Shown: piece after piece, positions 39,786 to 47,678 of the stretch
Layout of the letters: each line of letters opens with the position of its first letter
Position numbering within the stretch: the first letter of the stretch is position 1
Assembly: GCF_001465545.3 (NCBI RefSeq)
Contig: NZ_CP013480.3
Coordinates: 4,898,001-4,962,000 of the forward strand
Direction of reading: 5' to 3'
Source: Pandoraea norimbergensis
GTDB taxonomy: Bacteria > Pseudomonadota > Gammaproteobacteria > Burkholderiales > Burkholderiaceae
DNA: 64,000 nucleotides
Notes under the pieces: generated by a model
The model's database searches: none
The model's input: the letters and a program-made list of their open reading frames with translations, nothing else
What the model was told of the DNA's origin: nothing
Program-made: the position numbers and the translations under genes

Positions 39786-41216
39786 GTGCGTTATGGGACA
39801 ATCCATCTCTTTGCGCCAGCCGTCCCCCCCATCGTGTCGCGCGCCGTCATTATTCCGCTCATCATCGCTTGCGCTCTGTTCATGGAGAACATTGACGCGA
39901 CGGTGATCACCACCTCGCTGCCAGCCATGGCACGCGACCTGCACCAGGACCCGATCTCATTGAAGATGGCACTCACGGCCTACGTCGTGGGGCTGGGTAT
40001 CTTCATTCCGATCTGCGGCTGGGTCTCCGACCGTTTCGGCGCACGAAACGTTTTCCGCACGGCCATCGGCATCTTTATGGCCGGGTCGATTCTGTGCGCG
40101 TTGTCGTTCTCGCTGCCGACCTTCGTCTTTGCGCGCTTCCTGCAAGGCGTTGGCGGCGCGATGATGGTGCCGGTCGGCCGGCTCGTCATCTTCCGCGCGG
40201 TGCCCAAGCACGATCTGGTCAAGGCGATCGGTTACCTGACGATGCCTGCCCTGCTCGGCCCGGTCATTGGGCCGCCACTGGGTGGCGCGATCACCGCCTA
40301 TCTGCATTGGCGCTGGATCTTCTTCATTAATATTCCGGTCAGCCTGCTGGGGATCTATCTCGCGGGTAAATACATCGATAACGACCGGGGCGGCGATGCC
40401 GGCAAGCTCGACACGGTCGGTTTCGTGCTGTCTGCGCTGGGCAGTGGTTTGCTGATGCTCGGGCTCGCCATGATTGGCGAACATCAGGTGGCCGACAGCG
40501 TCGTCATCGTCATGTGCGTGCTGGGTGCGCTCTTTCTCTACGGTTATTGGTGGCACGCCAATCGCACCGAAGCACCGCTGCTCGACTTCCGGCTGCTGCG
40601 CATCCCCACGTTCCACGCGAGTGTGGTCGGGGGTTCGCTGTTTCGCATCGGTCTGGGCGCCGTGCCGTTTCTGCTGCCGCTGGCGTTGCAGGAAGGGCTG
40701 CACATGGACCCGTTCGAGTCCGGCATGATTACCTGCGCTTCGGCGTTCGGTGCGATTTTCATGAAGGCCATTGCGCAGCGCGTGCTGGCGCGCTTCGGTT
40801 TCCGGCGCGTGCTGATCGTCAATGCCGCGTTCGCCGGACTGGCGCTCGCTTCATACGGCCTTTTCACGCACAACACGCCCGTGCTGGTCATGTTGGGCGT
40901 GGTGGCGTTCGGCGGCTTCTTCCCGTCGTTGCAGTTCACCTGCCTGAACTCAATCGTATACGCCGACATTGCAAGCGGCGACGCGAGCCGTGCAACCAGC
41001 CTCGCCAGCGTAATTCAGCAGTTGTCGCTGGGTCTGGGCGTGACGATTGCCGGGATGGTGTTGCAGGCGAGCAGCCGACTCGCGGGGCATGAACAACTGA
41101 CGGCCAGCGATTTCCTGCCCGCGTTTCTCGTCATCGGGCTGTTCTCGTGGCTCTCGATTCCGGTCACCCGCCGCCTGCCCGCCGATGCGGGGACCGAACT
41201 GGCAAGACGGCACTGA
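39786..41216 (+). CDS. MFS drug exporter, DHA2 (EmrB/QacA) type
   Basis: 476 residues if translated from GTG 39786; a GTG at 39834 (VSRAVIIPL) would also give a complete protein, and no strong ribosome site decides. Motif C region and DHA2 marks: ENIDATVITTSLPAMARDL in TM1 (with the D of motif D1), GWVSDRFGARNVF (motif A), ARFLQGVGGAMMVPVGRLVIF (motif B), LLGPVIGPPLGGAI (motif C, antiporter signature) and WRWIFFINIPVSLLGI. About 14 hydrophobic segments. It exports drugs by proton antiport; substrate unknown. Stand-alone gene. Confidence 0.92.
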   Translation: MRYGTIHLFAPAVPPIVSRAVIIPLIIACALFMENIDATVITTSLPAMARDLHQDPISLKMALTAYVVGLGIFIPICGWVSDRFGARNVFRTAIGIFMAGSILCALSFSLPTFVFARFLQGVGGAMMVPVGRLVIFRAVPKHDLVKAIGYLTMPALLGPVIGPPLGGAITAYLHWRWIFFINIPVSLLGIYLAGKYIDNDRGGDAGKLDTVGFVLSALGSGLLMLGLAMIGEHQVADSVVIVMCVLGALFLYGYWWHANRTEAPLLDFRLLRIPTFHASVVGGSLFRIGLGAVPFLLPLALQEGLHMDPFESGMITCASAFGAIFMKAIAQRVLARFGFRRVLIVNAAFAGLALASYGLFTHNTPVLVMLGVVAFGGFFPSLQFTCLNSIVYADIASGDASRATSLASVIQQLSLGLGVTIAGMVLQASSRLAGHEQLTASDFLPAFLVIGLFSWLSIPVTRRLPADAGTELARRH

Positions 41217-41254
41217 CGTTTGCGGATCGGGCGCGGATCACCACCCGCCGCCCG

Positions 41255-41707
41255 TCAGCCCTTCGTCGATCCCATCGATTCGACATGTTTTGCCGCCCGT
41301 GCGGGCAGCATCGCGTGAATCGCCATACCGGCGAGCATCGCCAAGACGAACGTCAGCCCCTTGCCCGAGCCCGCGCCGAGTAATACGAGCGCCGGCCCCG
41401 GGCAGATCCCGGCAATCCCCCATCCGATACCGAACAGCAGCGCGCCGAGCACCAGACGCTTGTCGATGCCGTGCAGGCTCGGCCATGCGCGCGGCTCACC
41501 CGTCCATGCCATGGGCTGCGCACGCGCCAGTCGGAAGCCGACCAGACCGACGGCAATGGCACCGCCCATCACAAACGCGAGCGACGGGTCCCAGCGCCCG
41601 GCGATATCGAGAAACCCGAGTACCTTCGCCGGGTTGGCCATGCCGGCGAGAATCAGGCCGAGACCGAAGATCAGCCCGCCAACGAACGCCAGTGCAAGCT
41701 TCTTCAT
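41255..41707 (-). CDS. YeeE/YedE-type membrane protein, second half (DUF6691)
   Basis: 150 residues ([34 protein letters not shown]). Four or five hydrophobic spans. The conserved [23 protein letters not shown] is at the front, and a second [21 protein letters not shown] repeats it with a Cys near the pore. These match the C-terminal half of YeeE/YedE (TsuA-like) sulfur-compound channels, which transport thiosulfate or related sulfur. It overlaps its partner by 4 bp and probably forms the full channel with it. Confidence 0.9.
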   Translation of the reverse strand: MKKLALAFVGGLIFGLGLILAGMANPAKVLGFLDIAGRWDPSLAFVMGGAIAVGLVGFRLARAQPMAWTGEPRAWPSLHGIDKRLVLGALLFGIGWGIAGICPGPALVLLGAGSGKGLTFVLAMLAGMAIHAMLPARAAKHVESMGSTKG

Positions 41708-42150
41708 GCGGCACCTCCGACATGCAACACATGACGCACGACGAACACCGTGAGGAAGCCCGTCACCATGAAGCACAGCGTAGCAACCAGCGATCGCCAC
41801 GACAGCCGCGACAAGCCGCAAACCCCATGACCGCTCGTGCAGCCCGAGCCGAGCCGAGTGCCAAAGCCGACAAGCAAGCCCGCCCCGGCCAACATGGCGA
41901 AACTCGCGTCGATCTGCGCTTCCGGCACGACCGCCAACAGGCGATACGCCCAAGGCGCTGCCATCAGGCCGACGATGAACGCCAGCCGCCAGCCGACGTC
42001 CCCCGCACGCGGGCGTAACAAGCCTCCGACAATGCCGGAGATGCCAGCGATGCGGCCATTGGCGAGCATGAGCCAGACGGCGGCCACGCCGATCAGCACG
42101 CCACCGGCCAGCGCAGTCCACGGCGTGAAGTGAAGGGTATCGAGGGTCAT
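41704..42150 (-). CDS. YeeE/YedE-type membrane protein, first half
   Basis: 148 residues from ATG 42150; MNRLP before it is dispensable. Hydrophobic spans at ~12-30, 40-55, 66-80 and 120-140. The signature [29 protein letters not shown], with two Cys in the pore loop, is the YeeE/YedE hallmark. With the downstream gene it makes a split sulfur-transport channel. Located 88 bp downstream of the BigR-like repressor on the same strand, so it is probably in the same operon. Confidence 0.9.
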   Translation of the reverse strand: MTLDTLHFTPWTALAGGVLIGVAAVWLMLANGRIAGISGIVGGLLRPRAGDVGWRLAFIVGLMAAPWAYRLLAVVPEAQIDASFAMLAGAGLLVGFGTRLGSGCTSGHGVCGLSRLSWRSLVATLCFMVTGFLTVFVVRHVLHVGGAA

Positions 42151-42238
42151 GGGCAGTCGATTCAACAGAGAAAATGCAGACGACGGGCGAGGTGAGACGG
42201 CGGACGGCGCACGGCGAAGGCCTTACCGGCTCAGTGCG

Positions 42239-42664
42239 TCACGGTTTAGGGCAGAACTGATCGTAGAGGCAAGACAGCACCGCCAGCACGGTGGCATCGC
42301 CCACCGCGTAATAGATACGTTTGCCGTCGCGTCGCGTGGTGACGAGTTGCTCCGTGCGAAGTACGGCGAGTTGTTGCGACAAGGTCGGCTGCCGGATATC
42401 AAGCTGCGACTCCAACTCGCCCACCGAGCGTTCGCCCTGAGTGAGCTGACACAAAATCAGCAGCCGATCTTCATTGGCCAATGCGCGCAGCAACTTGGTC
42501 GCATCGCGCGCGGCCGTGCGCAAGCGCGTGACGTCCAGCGGCGCCCCAGTGCCTGCGTCAACTGGCTTCACGGATGTCAGCGGCGTCGCGGCAGGTGAAG
42601 CATCGAAGGCCCCAGAGGCATCGGAGATATTGGCGTGCAGGGGTGACGAAGTGGCACGTGGCAT
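42239..42664 (-). CDS. bigR: ArsR-family repressor, BigR/SqrR-like persulfide sensor
   Basis: 141 residues; the first ~45 are a disordered Ala/Ser/Pro stretch and may not all be translated. Winged helix: ALANEDRLLILCQLTQGERSVGELESQLDIRQPTLSQQLAVLRTEQLVTTRRDGKRIYYAVGD. The two key cysteines are C72 in ILCQL and C132 in LSCLYDQFC; a further C138 follows. In BigR-type proteins the pair forms a disulfide or tetrasulfide on oxidation or persulfidation and the repressor leaves DNA. It is divergent from the persulfide dioxygenase across 114 bp, and reads into the YeeE/YedE pair. The symbol rests on this context and the Cys pair. Confidence 0.85.
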   Translation of the reverse strand: MPRATSSPLHANISDASGAFDASPAATPLTSVKPVDAGTGAPLDVTRLRTAARDATKLLRALANEDRLLILCQLTQGERSVGELESQLDIRQPTLSQQLAVLRTEQLVTTRRDGKRIYYAVGDATVLAVLSCLYDQFCPKP

Positions 42665-42729
42665 GGCAGGATCGAGGCAATTCGAGGGCGGACGCCGCGC
42701 GACGCTATGTCACGCATATCGCGTACACT

Positions 42730-42765
42730 TTACTCGTTTATAATATATCAATCGATAAACCTTTG
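42730..42765. promoter_or_regulatory. Candidate divergent promoter and repressor site
   Basis: A perfect -10 hexamer TATAAT lies at 42739-42744 within an AT-rich stretch running to 42760. TTAT at 42738-42741 and ATAA at 42755-42758 form the ends of an imperfect dyad. It lies 35 bp upstream of the dioxygenase start; BigR-type operators are AT-rich dyads, so binding here is plausible but unproved. Confidence 0.4.
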
Positions 42766-42778
42766 CAGGAGCCCGGCC

Positions 42779-43648
42779 ATGTCAGCCACCGCAGCCCACA
42801 TCGAAGCCTTTTTCGACACCGGCACCTCGACGGTGACCTATGTCGTATTCGATGCGCCGGGCGGTCGCGCGGCGATCATCGATCCCGTGCTCGACTACGA
42901 CCCGAAGGCGGGCCGCACGCATACGGGTTCCGCAGAGCGCGTGCTTGATTTTCTGAAGGCGCAGCAACTGACGGTTGACTGGATTCTGGAAACGCACGCG
43001 CACGCCGACCACCTGTCGTCGGCGCGCTGGCTCAAGGAGCGCGTGGGCGGACGCATCGCCATCGGCGGGCATATCCGCGACGTGCAACACGTTTTCAAGA
43101 AGCTGTTCCATCTCGGGGCCGACGTGCCGCCCGATGGCTCGCAGTTCGATCACCTGTTCGACGATGGCGAGACGTTTGCCATCGGCAATCTGCAAGCTGA
43201 AGCGATGTTTGTTCCCGGCCATACGCCGGCCGATATGGCCTATCGCGTCGGCGATGCGGTATTTGTCGGCGACACGCTCTTCATGCCCGACGTCGGCACG
43301 GCGCGCTGCGACTTCCCCGGCGGGAATGCGCACACGCTCTATCGTTCGATCCGCCGCTTGTTGTCGCTGCCCGAAGCCACGCGTCTGTATATGTGCCACG
43401 ACTACCCGCCCGCGAGTCGCGTGGCGAACTGGCAAACGACGGTCGGTGAACAGCGGCGCGCGAACATCCATGTGCACGACGGCATCGACGAAGACGCCTT
43501 CGTCGCGATGCGCGAAGCCCGCGACCGAACGCTCGACATGCCCACGCTGATTCTGCCCGCCGTGCAGGTCAACATTCGCGCCGGTGACATGCCTGCGCCC
43601 GAGTCCAACGGCACGCGCTATCTGAAGATTCCGATCAACGCGCTGTAA
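42779..43648 (+). CDS. MBL-fold persulfide dioxygenase (ETHE1/Blh-like)
   Basis: 289 residues from ATG 42779 with caggag upstream. The metallo-beta-lactamase metal motif is T-H73-A-H75-A-D77-H78; H148 (PGHTPAD), D170-region VGDTLFMPDVGTARCDFPGG and the late H in CHDYPPA complete the mononuclear Fe site of the ETHE1 branch. It oxidises glutathione persulfide to sulfite, detoxifying sulfide. Divergent from BigR. The usual partner rhodanese and sulfite exporter are not here, but the YeeE/YedE pair may move the sulfur compound. Confidence 0.93.
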   Translation: MSATAAHIEAFFDTGTSTVTYVVFDAPGGRAAIIDPVLDYDPKAGRTHTGSAERVLDFLKAQQLTVDWILETHAHADHLSSARWLKERVGGRIAIGGHIRDVQHVFKKLFHLGADVPPDGSQFDHLFDDGETFAIGNLQAEAMFVPGHTPADMAYRVGDAVFVGDTLFMPDVGTARCDFPGGNAHTLYRSIRRLLSLPEATRLYMCHDYPPASRVANWQTTVGEQRRANIHVHDGIDEDAFVAMREARDRTLDMPTLILPAVQVNIRAGDMPAPESNGTRYLKIPINAL

Positions 43649-43649
43649 G

Positions 43650-44564
43650 TCATGCGCTCAACGCGGCTGGCGCGGCAAGTTGCGACGCCAGCGCCTGACG
43701 CGCCTGCGTGACCCAATCGGGCTCACCCCGGCGCGCGGGCAACAAATGAAACTCCGCCTCAGGCAGCTTGGGCAAGCGCCGCCCGCTCACCAGCTTGTCG
43801 ATCCGCATGAGCGACGGCCCCGCCGCCGACGCGTTCAGACACGCCACCCCGAGTCCCGCACTCAACGCCAACTGCAACCCCGCCACCCCCGACGCCACGT
43901 GTGCAATCGTGTACGGCACATGATGCGTGTCGAGCCATTGCGTGGTGAAGCGATGCAGCGCACAGGTATCCGGCAAGACGAGCAGCGGTAACGGCGCATC
44001 GGGATCGAGCACAAAATCGGGGGCTGCCACCCAGTCGAGCGACTCGCGAGACAGCGCGAGCGTCCCGGCAACACCATCGCGTCCGAGCGACTTGCCGAGA
44101 ATGCGCATCGACACACCGATATCGAACTCGCCCGTGTCGTAACCCGTTTCGATCACACCGCTCTTGAGAATCGTCACATGGATGCGCAGCGCGGGGTACA
44201 CCACCCCGAGATGCCGGAGCATGCGTGCGACTTCCCCCGGGCGAAAGTAGTCGGTAATGGCCAGCCGCAGTTCCCCCGACAGTGAAAAACCACGCACGTC
44301 GTGCCATGCCTGCTCGCTGTGTGCGAGCAACTGACGCGCATGCCCCAGCAGGCGCTCGCCTGCTGCCGTCGTCGCCACACCGAGCTTGCCGCGCGTGAAC
44401 AACGACACCCCGGCGCGCGCCTCCAGCTTGCGGATCTGTTCGCTGACCGATGACTGCGAGAGAAAGACCAACGGCGCCGCCGCCGACAGGCTGCCGGCAT
44501 CCGCGACTGCGACGAAGGTACGCAACTGATCGAAATCGAATCCCGGCGCCATGATCTCATCCAT
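43650..44564 (-). CDS. LysR-family regulator divergent from tautomerase
   Basis: 304 residues. HTH ~10-70 (FDQLRTFVAVADAGSLSAAAPLVFLSQSSVSEQIRKLEARAGVSLFTR), effector domain ~95-300 with a short hinge. The C-terminal ASGVAGLQLALSAGLGVACLNA matches the second half of LysR effector folds. The ATG at 44552 (MAPGFDFDQ) is a possible alternative start. It ends one base after the convergent dioxygenase. Probable target: the tautomerase gene 153 bp upstream, plus itself. Confidence 0.9.
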   Translation of the reverse strand: MDEIMAPGFDFDQLRTFVAVADAGSLSAAAPLVFLSQSSVSEQIRKLEARAGVSLFTRGKLGVATTAAGERLLGHARQLLAHSEQAWHDVRGFSLSGELRLAITDYFRPGEVARMLRHLGVVYPALRIHVTILKSGVIETGYDTGEFDIGVSMRILGKSLGRDGVAGTLALSRESLDWVAAPDFVLDPDAPLPLLVLPDTCALHRFTTQWLDTHHVPYTIAHVASGVAGLQLALSAGLGVACLNASAAGPSLMRIDKLVSGRRLPKLPEAEFHLLPARRGEPDWVTQARQALASQLAAPAALSA

Positions 44565-44717
44565 TTGTTAAACCGATGGATCACATCGTAAATTCCCACT
44601 TTTCCGATGTCAACCGAGACCCTAGACTGAAGTCACGCTTTTCAGGCGCCCGAACGGAGCCAACTTAAGGGCCAAACCCGGCGCCAACACTTTCGTCACC
44701 CCTTCAGGAGTCTCGTC

Positions 44718-45116
44718 ATGCCCCATCTCGTTCTGCAACTCTCCGGCACGCCCAACGACAAGCTCACCCGCGACGCCGTGCGCGCTGTCTCCCAACTCAC
44801 CGTCGATGTGCTCCACAAAGCGCCCGACGTGATCGCCGTCACCGTCGACTACATTCCTCACGAGCGCTGGTTCATTGGTGGCGCGCCACTCTCGGAGCAA
44901 GGGAAAAACGCCTTCCATCTGGATATCAGTGTGACCGACGAGACGAATACGAAAGCCGAGAAAGCACAATACATCGCGCAGGTGTTCGAGACGCTGGCGG
45001 GCTTACTCGGCAACGTGCACGCATGCTCGTACATTCACGTGATCGACGCGCGCGCTGCCGCTTACGGTTACGGTGGCCGCACACAGGAATTCCGGCATCA
45101 ACACGCCGGGAAGTAA
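44718..45116 (+). CDS. Tautomerase-family protein (4-OT-like)
   Basis: 132 residues. The start MPHLVLQLS gives Pro-1 after Met removal, the catalytic base of the tautomerase superfamily. The sequence is longer than 4-oxalocrotonate tautomerase (~62) and fits the two-unit members of ~125-130 residues. IAVTVDYIPHERWFIGG and AYGYGGRTQEFR are the visible features. A ketonisation or dehalogenase-like role in degradation of an aromatic or unsaturated acid is likely, but no pathway genes are nearby. Well placed ribosome site (aggag). Confidence 0.85.
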   Translation: MPHLVLQLSGTPNDKLTRDAVRAVSQLTVDVLHKAPDVIAVTVDYIPHERWFIGGAPLSEQGKNAFHLDISVTDETNTKAEKAQYIAQVFETLAGLLGNVHACSYIHVIDARAAAYGYGGRTQEFRHQHAGK

Positions 45117-45144
45117 GCGACCGGCACTGTTCGTAGTCGGTTGA

Positions 45145-45172
45145 CCGGCAGGCAATCCCGACTGCCTGCCGG
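45145..45172. repeat. GC-rich inverted repeat after the tautomerase gene
   Basis: 10-bp perfect stem (45145-45154 with 45163-45172), 8-base loop, 28 bp past the stop. No T run follows, so terminator activity is doubtful. Confidence 0.4.
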
Positions 45173-45329
45173 CTTCGCAAAAACACGTGAAACCCGCTGC
45201 CCATGCGGCTTTTCGGCCAACAGAACGAAACAATTCCAACACTTTCTTACGACTATTTGCTTCGTTATTCGCCACATCACCTCGTACGATGAAAGCGCAT
45301 TCAAAGACATCGCTTTCAAGGGGGCGAAT

Positions 45330-45704
45330 ATGAAAAAACTGACTCTTACCATCGCGCTCGTTGCCGCCACGCTTGGCGGTATTGCTGTGGCACCCGCTCA
45401 AGCTCAGGTAGGTGTTTCGATCAGCATCGGCGCACCGCCGCCGCCGCGCTATGAAGTGGTACCGGCGCCGCGCGTCGGCTATGCATGGGCACCGGGCTTC
45501 TGGGATTGGGACGGTCATCGCCACGTATGGGTGGGCGGCCACTGGGAGCGTGAGCGTCCGGGCTATGCCTATCGCGCACCGGCCTGGCATCAGGGCCCGC
45601 ATGGCTGGGCGCTCGATCGCGGCGGTTGGGACCACGGCCGAGGACCGGATCGTCATGATGACCACGACCACGATCACGACCATCGCTACGACCACCACGG
45701 CTGA
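45330..45704 (+). CDS. Secreted YXWGXW-repeat-type protein with His-rich tail
   Basis: 124 residues from ATG 45330 with a ribosome site (aaggggg). Sec signal peptide (MKKLTLTIALVAATLGGIAVAPAQAQ), cut near AQA-QV. Pro-rich segment (GAPPPPRYEVVPAPR), then the Tyr/Trp pattern GYAWAPGFWDWDGHRHVWVGGHWE, which is the YXWGXW type of secreted protein. The end is HDDHDHDHDHRYDHHG, about ten His in 24 residues, which could bind metals. Role unknown; often found in envelope or stress genes of Burkholderiales. Confidence 0.88.
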   Translation: MKKLTLTIALVAATLGGIAVAPAQAQVGVSISIGAPPPPRYEVVPAPRVGYAWAPGFWDWDGHRHVWVGGHWERERPGYAYRAPAWHQGPHGWALDRGGWDHGRGPDRHDDHDHDHDHRYDHHG

Positions 45705-45772
45705 TCTTCCGGCAGGATGGCGAGCGTGACTATCGGCACGCTCGCCTTGCCGATCGATAGGAAACACCCCGC

Positions 45773-45801
45773 ACGCCGGCGCTTATCTGCGCCGGCGTTT
45801 T
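45773..45801 (+). terminator. Intrinsic terminator after the YXWGXW gene
   Basis: 10-bp perfect GC-rich stem (45773-45782 with 45789-45798), 6-base loop, then TTTT. A second weaker 9-bp inverted repeat lies just before it (45720-45745). Confidence 0.9.
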
Positions 45802-45963
45802 GCTAAGAAAAATCGATTGGTTGGGCCCGCATGCGCGCCCCGTTATCGTGTGAAACCCGCTCGCCACTATCCGTGACGAGCTACCGCCGAACCCTGTCCG
45901 GAATATCCCCGGCGGTATCGAGTGAAGGTTTTACGCGTTTTAAAAAACGGAGCCCATCAGGCC

Positions 45964-46839
45964 ATGCAAAACAACAATCGCACACCACGCGCCAATTACA
46001 CCCAGCCCACCCAACGTCGCCACCGCAGCCATACGTCTATCGTCGCTGCCGCCCTCCTCAGCGCCGTTGCCCTGTTGCCGCTCGCGGCGCATGCCGACAA
46101 GCTCGACGACATCAAAAAGGCCGGCGTGCTGCGCGTCGCCACGTTCGACAGCAACCCGCCGTTCGGCTACGTCGATGCGAAGTCGCACAAGATCGTCGGA
46201 CTGGACGTCGACTACGCCAAGGCCATCGCCGACAAGCTGGGTGTGAAGCTCGAACTGCAACCGACGAACCCCGCCAACCGCATCCCGTTCCTGACGTCGA
46301 AGAAGGTCGACCTCGTGCTCGCCAACTTCACGATCACGGACGAGCGCGCCAAGCAGATCGATTTCAGCATTCCGTACTTCTCGTCGGGTCAGCAGTTCCT
46401 CGCGAAGAAAGGCACGCTCTCGTCGGCGGATCAGCTGAGCAAGCTGCGCGTCGGCGCCGACAAGGGCACCACCAACGAAATCACGCTGCGCGAGAAATTC
46501 CCGAGCACGACGATCGTGGCCTTCGACGACACGCCGTTCGCCTTCGCGGCGCTGCGTGCGGGCACCGTGCAGGCGATTACGCAGGACGGCCCGAAGCTGG
46601 TCGGCCTGCTCGCCAACGTGCCCGACAAGCAAAACTACGAAATCCCCGCGTTCACGATCTCGAACGACTACATGGGCGTGGGCGTGCCCAAGGGTGAAGA
46701 GCGTCTGACGGCCTTCGTGAACGACACGCTGCGCGGTCTGGAGAAGGACGGCACCGCCGTCAACATCTACAACCGCTGGTTCGGCCCGCAAACGTCGCAG
46801 CCGCTGCCGCGTCTGTTCAAGATCGGCGACAAGGTCTGA
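45964..46839 (+). CDS. Amino-acid ABC transporter, periplasmic binding protein
   Basis: 291 residues from ATG 45964. A long basic n-region (MQNNNRTPRANYTQPTQRRHRSH) precedes a hydrophobic core and cut site near AHA-DK, so periplasmic. The PAAT family layout is clear: LDDIKKAGVLRVATFDSNPPFGYVD, VGLDVDYAKAIADKLGVKLELQPTNPANRIPFLTSKKVDLVLANFTITDERAKQIDFSIPYF, and DYMGVGVPKGEERLTAFVN. The sequence resembles polar amino-acid (Asp/Glu or cystine-like) receptors. First gene of an importer operon. Confidence 0.9.
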   Translation: MQNNNRTPRANYTQPTQRRHRSHTSIVAAALLSAVALLPLAAHADKLDDIKKAGVLRVATFDSNPPFGYVDAKSHKIVGLDVDYAKAIADKLGVKLELQPTNPANRIPFLTSKKVDLVLANFTITDERAKQIDFSIPYFSSGQQFLAKKGTLSSADQLSKLRVGADKGTTNEITLREKFPSTTIVAFDDTPFAFAALRAGTVQAITQDGPKLVGLLANVPDKQNYEIPAFTISNDYMGVGVPKGEERLTAFVNDTLRGLEKDGTAVNIYNRWFGPQTSQPLPRLFKIGDKV

Positions 46840-46891
46840 GCCTGATACCGCCAGCAATCCCGGCGGTGACCCCGCAGTGACCCGCCCGCCA

Positions 46892-46935
46892 GCCGGGGTA
46901 CAGGAGGATGCGTCCTCGTGTGCCCCGGCGTTTTT
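46892..46935 (+). terminator. Terminator-like hairpin between receptor and permease
   Basis: A 17-bp stem with one mismatch and one G-U pair (46892-46908 with 46914-46930) is followed by five T (46931-46935). It lies 52 bp past the receptor stop and 18 bp before the permease start. It likely works as a partial terminator giving more receptor than permease. Confidence 0.85.
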
Positions 46936-46953
46936 GCTTGGACACCCCCTGTC

Positions 46954-47676
46954 ATGATCGATTGGCTCGCCCCGAAATACGTCAGTTGGCTGCTGCACGG
47001 CTTCGTCGTCACCGTCGCGCTGGCGGCCGTGGTGAGCGCCGCCGCCACATGGCTCGGTTTCGGGCTCGCGCTGGCACGCAACTCGCAAAGCGCGCTGCTT
47101 TCACGCCCCGCGGCGGCATTTGTCGCGCTCATGCGCAACACACCGCTGCTGGTGCAATTGTTCTTCTGGTACTTCGGCGTGGCCGCGCTGTTGCCTGCCG
47201 GTGTCGTGGCATGGCTTTCGCAGCCTCACGCGTGGCATCTGGTGCTGTTCGACATTCGCTGGCCCGCGCTTGAGACGCTTGCCGGTTTCGTCGGCCTCAC
47301 GCTTTACACCACCGCATTTATCGGCGAAGAAATTCGCGCCGGATTGCGCGGCGTGCCGTCCGGTCAGACGCATGCGGCCGCAGCGCTCGGGCTGAGCCGT
47401 TATGCCGTCTTCCGGCACGTGGTGTTGCCGCAAGCGGTGCGCATTGCGCTGCCGCCGCTGTTCGGCCAGTACATGAATGTGGTGAAGAACTCGTCGCTCA
47501 CGATGGCGATCGGCCTGGCCGAACTGTCGTATGCGTCGCGTCAGGTCGAGACCGAGACGTTCAAGACGTTTCAGGCGTTCGGCATCGCCACCCTGCTCTA
47601 CGTTGGCGCGATTGCCCTGATCGAAGCGGTCAGCCTCGCGACCACTCACCGCCACGCGGCGGCTCCTTCGCGCTGA
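46954..47676 (+). CDS. Amino-acid ABC transporter permease 1
   Basis: 240 residues from ATG 46954. Five hydrophobic spans. The start has WLLHGFVVTVALAAVVSAAATWLGFGLALARNS and ALMRNTPLLVQLFFWYFG (the HisMQ signature), and the EAA loop is EIRAGLRGVPSGQTHAAAALGLSRYAVFRHVVLPQAVRIALPPL, which docks to the ATPase. It ends two bases before the start of the second permease gene. Confidence 0.9.
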   Translation: MIDWLAPKYVSWLLHGFVVTVALAAVVSAAATWLGFGLALARNSQSALLSRPAAAFVALMRNTPLLVQLFFWYFGVAALLPAGVVAWLSQPHAWHLVLFDIRWPALETLAGFVGLTLYTTAFIGEEIRAGLRGVPSGQTHAAAALGLSRYAVFRHVVLPQAVRIALPPLFGQYMNVVKNSSLTMAIGLAELSYASRQVETETFKTFQAFGIATLLYVGAIALIEAVSLATTHRHAAAPSR

Positions 47677-47678
47677 TC

